Notes: generated by a model not told the origin, from the sequence alone. DNA of 64,000 nt from Zasmidium citrigriseum (GCA_002786025.1 NHNW01000083.1:62001-126000); one strand, 5' to 3'; shown: positions 10,079 to 20,851, counted from the first letter of the stretch. Program-made: numbers and translations.

Positions 10079-10540
10079 ATGGCCAAGAAACCCAAACATA
10101 AGAAGCTCACAGAGTCAGAAGAAAAGGAACGCCGCTCGCGCCGCGAAGCCGAAGACCGCGCCAGAGCCCTCCGTGACTACCTCGCCCTCCAAGCCAAACG
10201 AAAAGCCAATCTCGTCTACCCAAGTAGACCACACAGCAACCAAGATGACCCTCCTTCTCCGACTCACCAAGCCATCCGCTCTGACGCTCGAGAGCGGGCT
10301 CGAGCAAGCATCGAAGCCCGAGCAGTAGAGCGTCGACGTCGTCGAGAGAGGCGAGAGGCAAGGATTAGCTTCATCCGCAACAACGAGGCTTTCCAACTCA
10401 TGCGGCAGGTCGTACAGCGGAGACGTGATCTGTTGTGGCCGATGCTGAGGCATATCGGGTTGGGAAATACGGTGATTGGGAGGATTTACCGACAGTCTCC
10501 GGCGACGTTTGTGAGGATGCTTACTGCGGAGGAGGTGTAG
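10079..10540 (+). CDS. Small highly basic protein, function unknown
   Basis: 153 residues, single exon, start MAKKPKHKK. The first two thirds are Lys/Arg/Glu-rich and probably one or two charged helices (runs such as EKERRSRREAEDRAR and ERRRRRERREAR). The last 45 residues are more hydrophobic and may fold (FQLMRQVVQRRRDLLWPML). An antisense ORF overlaps at 10115-10567 but is Ser/Arg low complexity and looks like a shadow. I recognise no family. Confidence 0.55.
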   Translation: MAKKPKHKKLTESEEKERRSRREAEDRARALRDYLALQAKRKANLVYPSRPHSNQDDPPSPTHQAIRSDARERARASIEARAVERRRRRERREARISFIRNNEAFQLMRQVVQRRRDLLWPMLRHIGLGNTVIGRIYRQSPATFVRMLTAEEV

Positions 10541-10765
10541 GGGAGGATGGTCGATGGTGTAATTCAAGGAGGCTCAGGGAAGTGTGATCGGAAGGCTTTT
10601 TGGTCCAGGGTGGCGTTGGTGTAGGCGTTCAGGAGAGCGTCCAATCTCATCAGGTCGTGGTATTGATCTCGTTGGGTCTTGCAGTTTCGAAGATAGAGCG
10701 CTTGGGTCCTGTAGAGGGAATAGCAGCCAGGTATGATCGTCCAGGATATACGTATGCATCGGTTG

Positions 10766-12376
10766 TCATTCGTGATGTCGTCCCTTCTCCTGAACAACAT
10801 CCCACAAAACACCCGCCCCATGCCCACAAGCATCATCCCTCCAAAGAAACTCACACACAATCACCCTCACATCCTCCCACTTCTCCAGACCAGCCATCGC
10901 CAGCGTAGCCCTCAAGTGATCAACAAAGAACATCCGATGCCCGGTCCAAAAAGCCGCCATACCAGCAATGACCAACGACCAAACCAGCAAAGGTGTCGTA
11001 GCCTCGTCCCACATGGCCATATTCGAAGTCTCTAGTAACAAGCGAAGTTGCCTCAGGAGTTTCTCCAACCAGATAGCATTCGGCGCCATAGGAAAGATGA
11101 CTGCGTTGGAGTAGAGGATCGATGTGATGCGACAGATCTCGTACGTTGCTTGATAGCAGCCTTCTCGATCTTTCTCGCTGAGGTTGCGCCATGGTGGGAG
11201 GGAGAGGAGCTCGTGCTGGACTGCGTCTCCCAGAGTGGCGAGGATGATGTCGTCGGCCTGGCTGACAACTCGACTGGAGAAGTCGTCTAGGAGCTTGTCG
11301 ACCATGCTTAGCTTTTGTAATGTTGCGAGGCTGTTCGATGGAAGACCTCCAGGGATTCTGGTGGCGAAACCCCTTCCCTCGACATCGTTAGAAAGGGGCT
11401 GGAGCGCGGGCTGTAGCGCTTTGACAAAGATTTTGGCGTCCCAGATGCTGGGAAAGAGTGGTCTCGATGCGTTGGCGCTGGAATGCAAGATATCTCCGAG
11501 AGCCAGCGTCTCCTGCAAAGAAGGCAGAGTCGTGAAGTTGTTCAGACCTCCTACACGATTCACCAGTTCCACCATTGCTTGGGAGTGAGTGTCATCACCA
11601 CCCAACTTCCCAAACAGTGCCACCCAACTCGCACTCCGTCGATGCGGCGTGAAGATCAAAGGAGCCTCCCGCAGTTCCGTCACCTTGTCCATGTTGATTC
11701 GCCATAGCGTCGTGATGGCCAGGAGAATCGGTTCCGGATCCACATTATCGATGTCTCCAAGCTGCTGATTCACAATTTGGATGGTCTTCAATCTGTGGAC
11801 TAGTCTCGCATGCTGAACAGGCCGCCCATGGCTGACGTCCTGCAGAATCCCACACGAATAGCTCAAGCAATGGAATACCAGCGGATGCTGAAAGAAAGCC
11901 GCGAACCAGGTGGGCTTGAGCGCCGGATCCAGCCAACTATTCATCACAGTATTGAAGCAATAATCGGCAATCTCAGCCGCTCCACACGAATTCTCCAGAT
12001 CGAAAGAACCAATCTCCAGAGCTCCAAAGACAGGTGCTATCGTAGGCGGGAGTTGAGGGACGGTCGGTGCAGAATTCCATCTTCGACTGATAGTCGTTGG
12101 CCGATCCTGTCCGTTCTTTCGTCTGATTGCGATTCGAGAGTCTCCTTTCCTCGCCTTCCCAGCTTCCAACGACGACCCAGATTCCGACGAAATCCTCTCC
12201 AGACTCCCCTGACCACCAACAGACCTCAACCTCTCATCCTTCTGCCTCTGCCGATTGACCCTCGCAACATGAGCTCTCGACTGCTTGCTCCGCTGCTTGC
12301 CACTACTCCCAACATCAACGAACAACAGCGGCGGAGCTGGCTTGGAAGGTTCAGCTTGTTGAGCACTGGGCTTCAT
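10766..12376 (-). CDS. Fungal transcription-factor-like protein (DUF3468 type) without a zinc cluster
   Basis: 536 residues, single exon. The N-terminus has the LFVDVGSSGKQRSKQSRAHV pattern followed by basic RVNRQRQKDERL. This layout is common in a large group of fungal proteins annotated as transcription-factor domain proteins that lack a Zn2Cys6 cluster. The rest is helical, with FDLENSCGAAEIADYCFNTV and the W-rich TWFAAFFQHPLVFHCLSYSCG segment typical of that group. The C-terminus carries FFVDHLRATLAMAGLEKWED and a final Cys/His-containing stretch. Target genes are unknown. It is the second such protein in this window (see 3604-5019), but the two are not close copies. Confidence 0.7.
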   Translation of the reverse strand: MKPSAQQAEPSKPAPPLLFVDVGSSGKQRSKQSRAHVARVNRQRQKDERLRSVGGQGSLERISSESGSSLEAGKARKGDSRIAIRRKNGQDRPTTISRRWNSAPTVPQLPPTIAPVFGALEIGSFDLENSCGAAEIADYCFNTVMNSWLDPALKPTWFAAFFQHPLVFHCLSYSCGILQDVSHGRPVQHARLVHRLKTIQIVNQQLGDIDNVDPEPILLAITTLWRINMDKVTELREAPLIFTPHRRSASWVALFGKLGGDDTHSQAMVELVNRVGGLNNFTTLPSLQETLALGDILHSSANASRPLFPSIWDAKIFVKALQPALQPLSNDVEGRGFATRIPGGLPSNSLATLQKLSMVDKLLDDFSSRVVSQADDIILATLGDAVQHELLSLPPWRNLSEKDREGCYQATYEICRITSILYSNAVIFPMAPNAIWLEKLLRQLRLLLETSNMAMWDEATTPLLVWSLVIAGMAAFWTGHRMFFVDHLRATLAMAGLEKWEDVRVIVCEFLWRDDACGHGAGVLWDVVQEKGRHHE

Positions 12377-12831
12377 TATATGCTTTCACCCTCCGCGGAA
12401 GATGGTCGTATGCTCTGCCGCCTCGTGGTGACGGCGCAATGGAAGGTTGAAGTCAGCCGCTCGCATGACTGCAACCTCTTGGCGTTGGGTTCTCTGCATC
12501 GACCTGGACCCGGTGAGGCGCTTGAGGCGTTCGCCTTGGCGCCGGCTGATTCGTTGTTGTGCGACATCAGTTTTCAGCGAGCATGTCCGGTCACGAGATA
12601 TCGTATTAGAATCGAGGGGCCCGCAAGATTCCAGGTTGCGTTGCTGAAGCTGCAGTTTGATGCCGGGGTGATGTTAGAAATAGAGTAGAGACCGTTCAAA
12701 AAGGAGGCGCTATCGCGGAATCTGCCGGCAATCACGTGTGGACGGTGACGGTGAGGAAAGAGCTATTCATATTCTGGTCATGAATATACTGGGTATTTGG
12801 TCATTACAGCTACTGTACAAACGTGAAATAT
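12377..12831. other. Intergenic between the TF-like gene and catalase
   Basis: This 455-bp stretch holds the upstream region of the minus-strand TF-like gene and the 3' flank of catalase. I see no coding signal beyond a long shadow ORF on the plus strand. Confidence 0.5.
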
Positions 12832-14532
12832 TTAGTACACCTTCTGGTGCTGGCCAGCGACGGGAGCGCCATTGTTGGCCGCCTTGTTCCTCTTGTCCTC
12901 CATGTTGTTTGCGGCATGCAGACTCGCATCCTTGGCCATACCATTATGCGATCCATTGAAGCGAAGGCCGGAGATACCATCGTATCCCTTCACGCCCGTC
13001 GCTTTCTCAAGACGAGTGGCGATGTCGTTGGACACCTCGCGGAAGATGGCAATCTGTCTCTTGATGATCTCCTCCTTGTGGCAGTTCTGCATGTGGCCAG
13101 ACACATTGTTGATGAACCGACTCTTCGCGTCCTCATCCCAAACATTCTCCCACAGTGCACGGGGGGCGTTGAAGTCTTCGGGCCGAATCTCAGACAAGAA
13201 GGTCACGGCGTCGCCAACGAATTGGCCGTGAGTCTTGTCAAGATCGACAGATCGCTTGGAGAACTGAATCGGCTGGATGGAGCTGAGATATGCTGGTCGG
13301 GAGCCTTGATTGTTGAAGGCCATGGGACCATCGCGCTGGAAGTTGCCCATGCGGTACGATGTGCGAGGAGCGTTGACCGGCAGCTGCTGGTAGTTGGTAC
13401 CAACACGGTGGCGATGGGTGTCTGTGTAGGAGAACAGCCTGGACTGAAGGACTGGGTCCGCAGAAGGCTCGATACCCGGCACCAAGTGCGAGGGGCTGAA
13501 GGCGATTTGCTCAATCTCGGCAAAGTAGTTCTGAACGTTCTCGTTCAAGTGGAACTCGCCGACCTTGCGAGGTGGGAATTGTTTCTGGGGCCAGACGTGG
13601 GTAAGGTCGAAAATGTTGATGCCCTGCTTTTGCCACACCTCTTCCGCCTCCTTGGGTGTCATCGTCTGGAACATGACGTCCCAACCAGGGTAGTCGCCCT
13701 TCTCGATGGCGTAGTAGAGATCCTTCTGAGCGTAGTCAGGGGAGTAGTTGGCCGAGTCCTCCTGCGTGATGAAGCCAGTGCCCTGCTTGCTCTTCATGTG
13801 CATCTGAGCATATACCCACTCACCCTTCTTATTGATGAGCTTGAGGGTGTGGCCGCTGTAACCATGCATCTTGCGCCAGCCGTCTGGAATACCTCGGTCG
13901 CCCATCAAGATCATGACCTGGTGCACAGATTCTGGGTTCTGGCTGAGATAGTCCCAGAACATGGTCGAGTCGTCCGCGTGCGTTAGATGCGTGGCGGGAT
14001 CTCTCTTCTGCGTGTGGATGAAGTACGGAAACTTGGCTGGATCTCTCAGGAAGAAGACCGGAGTGTTGTTCGCGACCATGTCCCAGTTGCCCTCGTCAGT
14101 GCGGAACTTGACAGAGAAGCCTCGGGGGTCACGGGCACAGTCGTGAGAGCCAGATTCACCACCGACGGTCGAGAAGCGGACAGTGACTGGGCACTCCTTG
14201 CCAGCCTGGAAGAGATCTGCCAGGCAAAGGTCGTCCAAAGGATCGGTGGTCTTGTAGATGCCATGGGCACCACCACCTTTGGCGTGAACGACACGCTCTG
14301 GTATCCTCTCGCGGTCGAAGTGGGAGAGCAGGTCAATCAGGTGGAAGTCTTGGAGGAGCAGAGGTCCATTGTCGCCCACCCTCTGGGTCTCGTACGGGTG
14401 TGGCACTGGAGCGCCATTGCTGGTGGTGTACATGGTGTCTTCCGATGAGGCGTTTCGGTCATCGTGGTAGTTACGGTGGGCATCACCGTTGCGGTGGCCG
14501 TCGGCAAAATGTGCAGTTGGTGCTGGTGCCAT
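12832..14532 (-). CDS. Monofunctional haem catalase, small-subunit type
   Basis: 566 residues, single exon. It degrades hydrogen peroxide to water and oxygen. Distal His83 (VVHAKGGGAHG) and Asn156 (NNTPVFF) and proximal haem-ligand Tyr369 (RLFSYTDTHRHR) are all present; FDRERIPER and RFSTVGGE are standard catalase signatures. The length and the absence of a C-terminal flavodoxin-like domain place it with small-subunit (clade 3) enzymes. No secretion signal is obvious. The C-terminus QKVY is not a classical PTS1, so cytosolic location is as likely as peroxisomal. The N-terminal 33 residues are His/Asp/Asn-rich and non-conserved; a second in-frame Met at 34 could serve as start. Confidence 0.96.
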   Translation of the reverse strand: MAPAPTAHFADGHRNGDAHRNYHDDRNASSEDTMYTTSNGAPVPHPYETQRVGDNGPLLLQDFHLIDLLSHFDRERIPERVVHAKGGGAHGIYKTTDPLDDLCLADLFQAGKECPVTVRFSTVGGESGSHDCARDPRGFSVKFRTDEGNWDMVANNTPVFFLRDPAKFPYFIHTQKRDPATHLTHADDSTMFWDYLSQNPESVHQVMILMGDRGIPDGWRKMHGYSGHTLKLINKKGEWVYAQMHMKSKQGTGFITQEDSANYSPDYAQKDLYYAIEKGDYPGWDVMFQTMTPKEAEEVWQKQGINIFDLTHVWPQKQFPPRKVGEFHLNENVQNYFAEIEQIAFSPSHLVPGIEPSADPVLQSRLFSYTDTHRHRVGTNYQQLPVNAPRTSYRMGNFQRDGPMAFNNQGSRPAYLSSIQPIQFSKRSVDLDKTHGQFVGDAVTFLSEIRPEDFNAPRALWENVWDEDAKSRFINNVSGHMQNCHKEEIIKRQIAIFREVSNDIATRLEKATGVKGYDGISGLRFNGSHNGMAKDASLHAANNMEDKRNKAANNGAPVAGQHQKVY

Positions 14533-15564
14533 GGTGAACCTTCAGGGTGAGAGAATGTGAAGAGGGAGGAGGCAAAACAAAGGAGCATGGACTATATATT
14601 TCCTGGGAGGCAAGACGTTAGTAAACACCCCCGCAGACGGCCCTGCAGCCTGGTGCACTCGTTGACAGTCCCACAGAATCGCAGGCATTGCTTCGCATCG
14701 ATCTTTCTCGACGGCTAAGCACCTACGTCAAGCTCGTCATTGGACAAGGGGAGGCAGATCTAATCGAGGAATCGAACATGTCAATGGATCCCGGCCAATG
14801 AGGGTGGATATGGTGACGAAACGACGTGGCCTGCACGCGAACGATGAGGTCGCCACCAACGACAAGCTTCGGAGACTGATGGAAAAGTTGAAGCAACGTC
14901 AGTCTCTCGTCATGATTCTGGTTCCACTCTTTTTGTTAAGCTTTGAGCTTAGCGGACCTGGCTCCTGCCCCTGTCGCTCGCTCGCCGTTTCCGCGAAAGG
15001 AAGGTCGATGGCGAGGACCAGACATCCTCTTTGTTTCAACTACCGACTTCCGTGATACCCATTCGATTATGCATCTTCCTCTGCGTTTAGATTGCGGATG
15101 AATCGGAGGAGAGGCGCGAAACAATCGAAACATTCCATGAAAAGCCTGACGACCAGGTCTTACTCTACTCTCAAGAAAAGGTAAGAAGTCGAGGTCTTGA
15201 TCATGACTGCAATGGCGCTTTCTCTGCATTGGTGAGTAGAAGTAACGTACATGAGTCTCTCCATGTGAGACTCTCATAGCCCAAGTCTGGAGTCGTGAAA
15301 CAGGGTCTTGCGACGGGCGGACTTGACCACGAAACTTGACGTTCAAGGCCAAGACCGATTTGGAAGCACAACCATGGCGGATGGAATGGTGGCATCAGAA
15401 CTCCAGCGGTGATCAGCTCTTTGAATGGCCGTTGCATTGTTTGGGTCCTGGTCATGTGAGGAGCTGTAGCTCGATGGCAAACAATGTCGTGTGCAACACA
15501 AGTCGTTTTCCGCGACGATTGGCCTCCGCTGTTCGTCCAAGCATCGCATAGGTCAAGCAATACC
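14533..15564. other. Intergenic, catalase upstream region and SET-gene 3' flank
   Basis: About 1 kb. The part next to 14533 is the catalase promoter; I saw no clear upstream element to name. Minus-strand ORFs at 14936-15584 overlap in different frames and have no recognisable content. Confidence 0.5.
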
Positions 15565-17433
15565 TCAATCAAAGCTCGGCGCAATCTTCGATTCCACCAT
15601 TTCCCTCGCCTTCAGCTCCTCCCACTCCTTCGTCGCCGGTGGCTTTCCCCTCTCAGCAGGCTCACCCTTGCAACTGTAGTACAAATGATGCTTCTTGAAC
15701 GAGGCGTCTTCTCCATACCAGATCCCATAAAGTTTCTTCGCACAAGCCTTGAGTGCTCTACATCGTGGCTTGTCACCATCGATGAAGGCCAACTCCGCCA
15801 GAGCCATGAGAGATAAGACGCCGATGGGTCTTGGTTGGCTGTACTTGAGGCAGAGCAGTTCGCAATATGGTGACGATGTATCCAGGACGAGCTTGTAGCC
15901 AAGACCGACTTCCACACATGCGGTAAAGTACTTCTGGGCTTTTTGTCTCGCAGCGGGAGGTGTGGCTTTCCAGTCGAATCCGTTCTTTGCTCGGTCGAGG
16001 ACAGCATGGGCGAGATGGTAGAAGGGCTCTGCGAGTTGAATGCAGGGCAGCTCGATGCCTTCGGTATCGGTATAAGTTGAGCGCGGGTAGGCTTCTACGG
16101 CCAATCGTACGATCTCTTCGGCGCTTTTGACTCTCTCTTTTAACGACGAGCCCTTCACATGTTGAGGTAGTCGCTGAGCTTTGGTCAATGCTTCTTGAAC
16201 CTCGGGAGTCCGGTCAGCGGCTTCATCTGCCTTGCAAAGAGGACAGGTGCAATCAAAGCCATTCGATGCTCTTAAGATACCCTGCCTCTTCTGATAATCG
16301 TAAGAGCTTGGGACGTAAGCCACCGTAAGTTCCTCATCTGCACCGATGTCTCGATTCGCACGAGCGACGAAGAGATCGCCGGTCCAGGCCCAAGCGCAGT
16401 TCGGCAGACAGCAGTGGTTGAACATAGATGCTTGAAGCCAGATCCCAGGGGTCTGGTCATTCGAAGACAGACTCGTAGTACGGGACTTGTTGTTCGCGAT
16501 GTCGTGATGATCTGAGGTGCTTCCAGGGAACACGGTATGAGCATTGTGTTTGATGATGGCCAGCGCTCGGTAGCTATCGAAAGTAATCGAGAAACCCTCT
16601 GGTACGACGGGGAATGACTCGCCTGCATGAAGTTTAAAGAACTCTTTGCGAAGGCTCTTGTCTCCATGGACTTTGTCCACAAGTTGCTGTAATAGTGACA
16701 GCTTCCTGCCATTGCTTCGCTCTCCCTCCAAAACCCCGTCCAAGCCGTACCCGTACACTCCAGCATCGGAGCCGGCAGACAAGGCGAGAGCCTTCTCAAG
16801 CAGTACAAGACTGCCTGAACCGATAGGTGCGGTGACGAAGATGCCGCGACCACCCAAGCTGCTTTCATGCACGGTGATGTGGTTCTTGGAGCAGGTAGGC
16901 TTCCAGAGAGAGCTTTGGTCACTTCCAGAGGGAGATGCATGGCTGCAGTCATCGGCGTGATGCACGCATACCGCAAGCTCACCAGTAGGACAGCGGCCGT
17001 AGTATGGCTCCTTGATGGCAAGTCGCATGCCCTCTTCAATCGCCACACCAAAGGGCCGCAGTAGCAGGGACCAGACGATTCCAGAGGTACCTTTCTCATC
17101 TTTTACCGATATGAGAGCACCATTCTTATACTTCACATCGGCGACCACGACATGTAGAGCTGTGTTGGTGTGGCGTTCATCTTGCTTTAGCTGGTCGAAG
17201 GTGATGTGATCAAGACCTTCAACTTCTTTCCAGGTGGATGGAGAATGATGTCCTTGAAGTTTTGGAGCTGAATTGGGCAGCTGGTTGATGATCTGCTGGA
17301 GGTCGGATGACTTCGCCGAATCTACTCGAAGCACATTGACATTGTCGAGACCTCTGCAGAGATCGCGAATTCGCTGTTCATCCATCAGTCCCTGATTGTG
17401 GTAGTTGATTCTCCAGGGTAGTTGATTCTCCAA
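15565..17433 (-). CDS. SET-domain protein, SMYD/Set5-like without MYND finger
   Basis: 622 residues. A split SET domain spans roughly residues 184-400: the entry motif ESSLGGRGIFVT, then a long insert, then FNHCCLPNCAWAW (the NHxxxPN AdoMet/active-site motif), EELTVAY with its catalytic-type Tyr, and a post-SET zinc motif CTCPLC. The C-terminal third is helical and TPR-like, as in SMYD proteins. No MYND finger lies in the insert. The N-terminal 180 residues carry VVVADVKYKNG and are probably a fungal-specific region. It likely methylates protein lysines; the substrate is unknown. The first 16 residues may be non-coding, since Met17 (MDEQRIRDL) is a good alternative start. Confidence 0.88.
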   Translation of the reverse strand: MENQLPWRINYHNQGLMDEQRIRDLCRGLDNVNVLRVDSAKSSDLQQIINQLPNSAPKLQGHHSPSTWKEVEGLDHITFDQLKQDERHTNTALHVVVADVKYKNGALISVKDEKGTSGIVWSLLLRPFGVAIEEGMRLAIKEPYYGRCPTGELAVCVHHADDCSHASPSGSDQSSLWKPTCSKNHITVHESSLGGRGIFVTAPIGSGSLVLLEKALALSAGSDAGVYGYGLDGVLEGERSNGRKLSLLQQLVDKVHGDKSLRKEFFKLHAGESFPVVPEGFSITFDSYRALAIIKHNAHTVFPGSTSDHHDIANNKSRTTSLSSNDQTPGIWLQASMFNHCCLPNCAWAWTGDLFVARANRDIGADEELTVAYVPSSYDYQKRQGILRASNGFDCTCPLCKADEAADRTPEVQEALTKAQRLPQHVKGSSLKERVKSAEEIVRLAVEAYPRSTYTDTEGIELPCIQLAEPFYHLAHAVLDRAKNGFDWKATPPAARQKAQKYFTACVEVGLGYKLVLDTSSPYCELLCLKYSQPRPIGVLSLMALAELAFIDGDKPRCRALKACAKKLYGIWYGEDASFKKHHLYYSCKGEPAERGKPPATKEWEELKAREMVESKIAPSFD

Positions 17434-17688
17434 GTATGATGTCGTTGAGGTGAAGTCGGCTCGTTTGGCTGACGCAGCTTCAGGTTAGGAGGAAATTGGC
17501 TGGCGAAACCACGGGAGGGACGTGCGTAGGACAGCGGTGGTGTTGGCGGCGGTACGTACCCGAACACCATCAGCGAGCAGCAAACAAACGGCGAGGTGTG
17601 TCGTGCAACCGCGCGGAAGAAGGGTCCAGAACGGATGAAGCAGGAGCAGGGATTAGCGTGTCGTCATGTGAAAATTGAGAGCTCAATA

Positions 17689-18389
17689 TCACGTGGCTGC
17701 CTGCTTCTCCTTGCCCTGCTCAGGCGCCTCGTCGATGAACTGCGGCGGACCAGCGCTCTCAGCCAGGAAGCCCGGCATCTCGCCCTCGCCCAGCGCCTCC
17801 GCCCCGAAGTCGACCTCCTCGCCCAGCGCCTCCAGCTCCGCGTCCAGCTCCGCCTCGTCGACGTCCTCGGGCACGTCGTAGCTGCGGCTGATACTCTCCT
17901 GGATGTCGTTGCCCATGTCCATCAGATCCGCCATCTCGTCCTGCATCTTCTCGATCTTATCGATGTTGATCTTGCCATACTGCTTCTTCAGCTCCTTCTG
18001 CGTCGTCTTCATCGCATCTACAGTCGCCATGGTGTTCTTGAGGTTGTCCTGCATCATGCCCGCCTGCTCCATGTTCCAGCTCTGCTGCTGCAGCTGGTCC
18101 TTCTGCGACTCGTACATCTTGCGCTGCTGCAGGATCTTGATCGCCTTTTGCTTGATTGCGTTCTTGCCGGGGCCATCTCGCATGCGACTGAGGCGTTGCT
18201 GGTAGGTTGACAGTTCGGCGTTGAGTTTGGCGAGTTTGACGTCGATGCTTTCTATTCGTGTGTCTACCTACATCGCCATTATTATTAGAGACTATGGAAT
18301 AGTTCCATGCTGCTATCACTCACATTGGAGATTGCGCTGTTGAGGGTGGGCTTGGGCGCATTGCTCTTTGCGCCGAACAGTCGGTTCAT
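17689..18389 (-). CDS. VPS60: ESCRT-III-associated protein Vps60 (CHMP5 family)
   Basis: Two exons, 18324-18389 and 17689-18267, across a 56-nt intron (18268-18323), give 214 residues. The first exon encodes the conserved MNRLFGAKSNAPKPTL start and the join gives ISNVDTRIESIDVKLAKLN. The body matches Vps60 closely: RMRDGPGKNAIKQKA, QQSWNMEQAGMMQDNL and DEMADLMDMGNDIQ. The tail is acidic. The protein acts on late endosomes, binding Vta1 to regulate the Vps4 ATPase during intralumenal vesicle formation. It is divergently transcribed from NTR1, with start codons 236 bp apart. Confidence 0.95.
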
Positions 18390-18625
18390 CGTGTCTGAGC
18401 TATGGTCGAGATCTAGTGGATTGTGTGGGTGTCTCGATCGGGAGGTGGATTTATCAGGAACTTGATCAGAGGTGAATTGGATTGAGGTTGCCTGCGGTCG
18501 AAAGTGACATCAACTCGTGACGGCGATCCAGACTCGGCTGCGACTGCCGACCCGAATGCGAGCCACAATTTCAAGACTCACTTCTCTCCAGCGTCAACTT
18601 CCACCCACCAACACACGCGACCGCC
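18390..18625. promoter_or_regulatory. Shared divergent promoter of VPS60 and NTR1
   Basis: The two start codons face away from each other with only 236 bp between them, so both promoters and 5'UTRs must lie here. I see no clear TATA box or named factor site. Confidence 0.6.
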
Positions 18626-20851
18626 ATGGACGGAATGAAGCGAAAATTTCAAGGCGCTGGCAACGGGCCTCACAAGGCGCCGAAGTTGGGCGGCGGAGCG
18701 GTGAGCGGCGGTGGAGGCAAGATGTCGAGCTTTGCGCAAAAGATGATGGCCAAGATGGGCTACAAGGAAGGGCAGGGTCTGGGTAAAGGTGGCGAGGGTA
18801 TCGTCAATCCGATCGAGGTCAAGTTGCGACCGCAAGGAGCGGGTGTGGGTGCCGTGAAAGAGAGGACGGAGCAGTACAAGCAGGAGCAACGACGAGCCGC
18901 CGAGCGACGAGGCGAGGAGTACGAGGACAGCAGCGAGGAAGAGCGCAAAGCTAGGAAGGAGAGGCGAAAGAAGACACAGGGCGGTTCCAATGCGCCTGGA
19001 AGTGGGACCAGCACGCCTGGCGGACCGCGAAAGCAGAAGACCAAATACAAAACTGTCGCAGATGTCCAAGCCGCCGCTCCTGGACTGGATCTCCCTCCAC
19101 AGATGCTGAGCTCCATCATCGATGCCACAGGAAACCAAACCAGGATGCTTCCAAGCGCTGCTGGACTCATGACACCCATTGGACAGCCCGCGGACACTGA
19201 CGCCGACAAGATTGCAAAGAGAGAGAAGCTGGAAGTTGAGGCATTCATCGAAGCCTGGCGCGGTGTGCAGGAGCAGAAGATCAGTATCGAGGAGCAAGCA
19301 GGCCAACATCAAGTTGAAGTCGACCAGGAGAAGGACGAGCTGGAGAGACTGCAGGCCGTGGTTGAAGCTGTCGGCAGTCTTAAGCTGACCGCGTTGTCTG
19401 GCGATGACAAGTCGGAATGGAATACCTTGGTCGATAAGCTGGAAAACTTCCAGAAGGAACATCAGCACGATGTCGGACGGTACGGACTCTCAGAGGCCGC
19501 CGTTGGCGCTTTGACTCCAATCTTCAAGAAACAGATGGCCAAATGGGAGCCGCTCGAGCAACCCGACTTCATGGTTTCTGATCTTCAGCGGATCAGACTC
19601 ATGCTCGGATTGCAGCCTCTCGAACAAGTTGCTACCAAATACGCTGATCTCGACAACGACTATGGACGATCCAGACGCCAGAAAGCCACATCGCACTACG
19701 AGACGTTGATGTATACCATCTGGCTCCCTAAACTACGTACCACCATCACCAACTGGGACGTACTGGATCATGCTCCCTTGACATCTCTTGTACATGCATG
19801 GCGGCCACTTCTACCTGCCTTCATCTACAGCAATCTCTTGGATCAACTCATTGTGCCGAAACTTGCTGCAGCCCTCCAAACGTGGGATCCGAGGAAGCGT
19901 GCTCATCACCACAAGACCGTCACACTCAAGCACGCCCAACCGCATACGTGGCTCTTCCCTTGGCTACCATATCTTCCGCCCTATCAACTCGATCCCAAGG
20001 CTTCGAGTGGCTTGCTCACCAGCCTCAAGCGAAGGTTACGACAAGTCCTCGATGGCTGGGATGTGGCATCAGGCGTCTTGCCTGGCCTTTTGGATTGGCG
20101 CAATCTACTCGGTTCCGAGCTGGATCACGTCTTCGTCAACCATTTGCTTCCAAAGTTGGCCCGCCATTTGTCTCAACATTTCGAAGTTGATCCGTCCGAT
20201 CAAGACCTGACGCCGTTGGAGAATGTCTTGAGCTGGCAGTCCCACTTCAAGGCTGAGACCTTGGCCCGTCTTCTCGTGGCTGAGTTCTTCCCGAAGTGGC
20301 TTGCGACATTGCATCTATGGCTCACTTCGGATGAAGCAAGTTTTGAAGAGATAGGGCAATGGCTTGTCTGGTGGAAGCAGCAGATCCCAGAAAAGCTTAT
20401 GGCGAACCCAGGCGTCCAGAGAGAATGGCAAAAGGGCGATCAGATGATCAACCGAGCACTCGACTTACAGGAGGAAGGCCAATCACTGAGTGAGTTGGCC
20501 GCCCCCGCTGCTGGCCCGGCGCGGCCTATTGCAAAGGAGATTGGAAAGAAGATGGAGGCACAGGCTGCCGCTGCCAAGCCACCTCCCGCCGCACAAGACC
20601 TGGTCCAGGACTTCAAGGATATCGTGGAGAATTGGTGCGCCGAGGAAGACTTGACTCTGGTCCCACTTCGCGAAGCACATCCGCAGACTGGTTCTCCTCT
20701 CTTTCGAATCACGGCCAGCGCCACTGGCAAAGGTGGTGTAATCGTCTACATCAAGGGCGATATCATCTGGGCCCAGAAGAAGGGCGACCGCGCCGTTTAC
20801 GAACCAATCGGATTGGATGAGAAGCTCGTCGAGCGTGCTGAAGGAAAGTGA
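18626..20851 (+). CDS. G-patch spliceosome-disassembly factor Ntr1/TFIP11-like
   Basis: 741 residues, single exon. A G-patch lies at about residues 33-77 (MMAKMGYKEGQGLGKGGEGI), followed by a charged, disordered linker. A long GCFC-type helical domain covers roughly 200-640, with YGLSEAAVGALTPIFKKQM, LMYTIWLPKLRTTITNWDVL and LLDWRNLLGSELDHVF. The C-terminus has a conserved VIVYIKGDIIWAQ segment. In yeast Ntr1 (Spp382) and human TFIP11 the G-patch activates the helicase Prp43 to dismantle the lariat spliceosome in the nucleus. Length and domain order agree with filamentous-fungal members. Confidence 0.93.
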   Translation: MDGMKRKFQGAGNGPHKAPKLGGGAVSGGGGKMSSFAQKMMAKMGYKEGQGLGKGGEGIVNPIEVKLRPQGAGVGAVKERTEQYKQEQRRAAERRGEEYEDSSEEERKARKERRKKTQGGSNAPGSGTSTPGGPRKQKTKYKTVADVQAAAPGLDLPPQMLSSIIDATGNQTRMLPSAAGLMTPIGQPADTDADKIAKREKLEVEAFIEAWRGVQEQKISIEEQAGQHQVEVDQEKDELERLQAVVEAVGSLKLTALSGDDKSEWNTLVDKLENFQKEHQHDVGRYGLSEAAVGALTPIFKKQMAKWEPLEQPDFMVSDLQRIRLMLGLQPLEQVATKYADLDNDYGRSRRQKATSHYETLMYTIWLPKLRTTITNWDVLDHAPLTSLVHAWRPLLPAFIYSNLLDQLIVPKLAAALQTWDPRKRAHHHKTVTLKHAQPHTWLFPWLPYLPPYQLDPKASSGLLTSLKRRLRQVLDGWDVASGVLPGLLDWRNLLGSELDHVFVNHLLPKLARHLSQHFEVDPSDQDLTPLENVLSWQSHFKAETLARLLVAEFFPKWLATLHLWLTSDEASFEEIGQWLVWWKQQIPEKLMANPGVQREWQKGDQMINRALDLQEEGQSLSELAAPAAGPARPIAKEIGKKMEAQAAAAKPPPAAQDLVQDFKDIVENWCAEEDLTLVPLREAHPQTGSPLFRITASATGKGGVIVYIKGDIIWAQKKGDRAVYEPIGLDEKLVERAEGK

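Noticed and set aside
10115..10567. Minus-strand ORF overlapping the small basic gene
   Set aside because: Composition is a simple antisense echo of Arg/Lys codons on the plus strand.
12823..13986. A 387-codon plus-strand ORF antisense to catalase
   Set aside because: Shadow of the catalase gene produced by GC-rich third positions; no independent motif.
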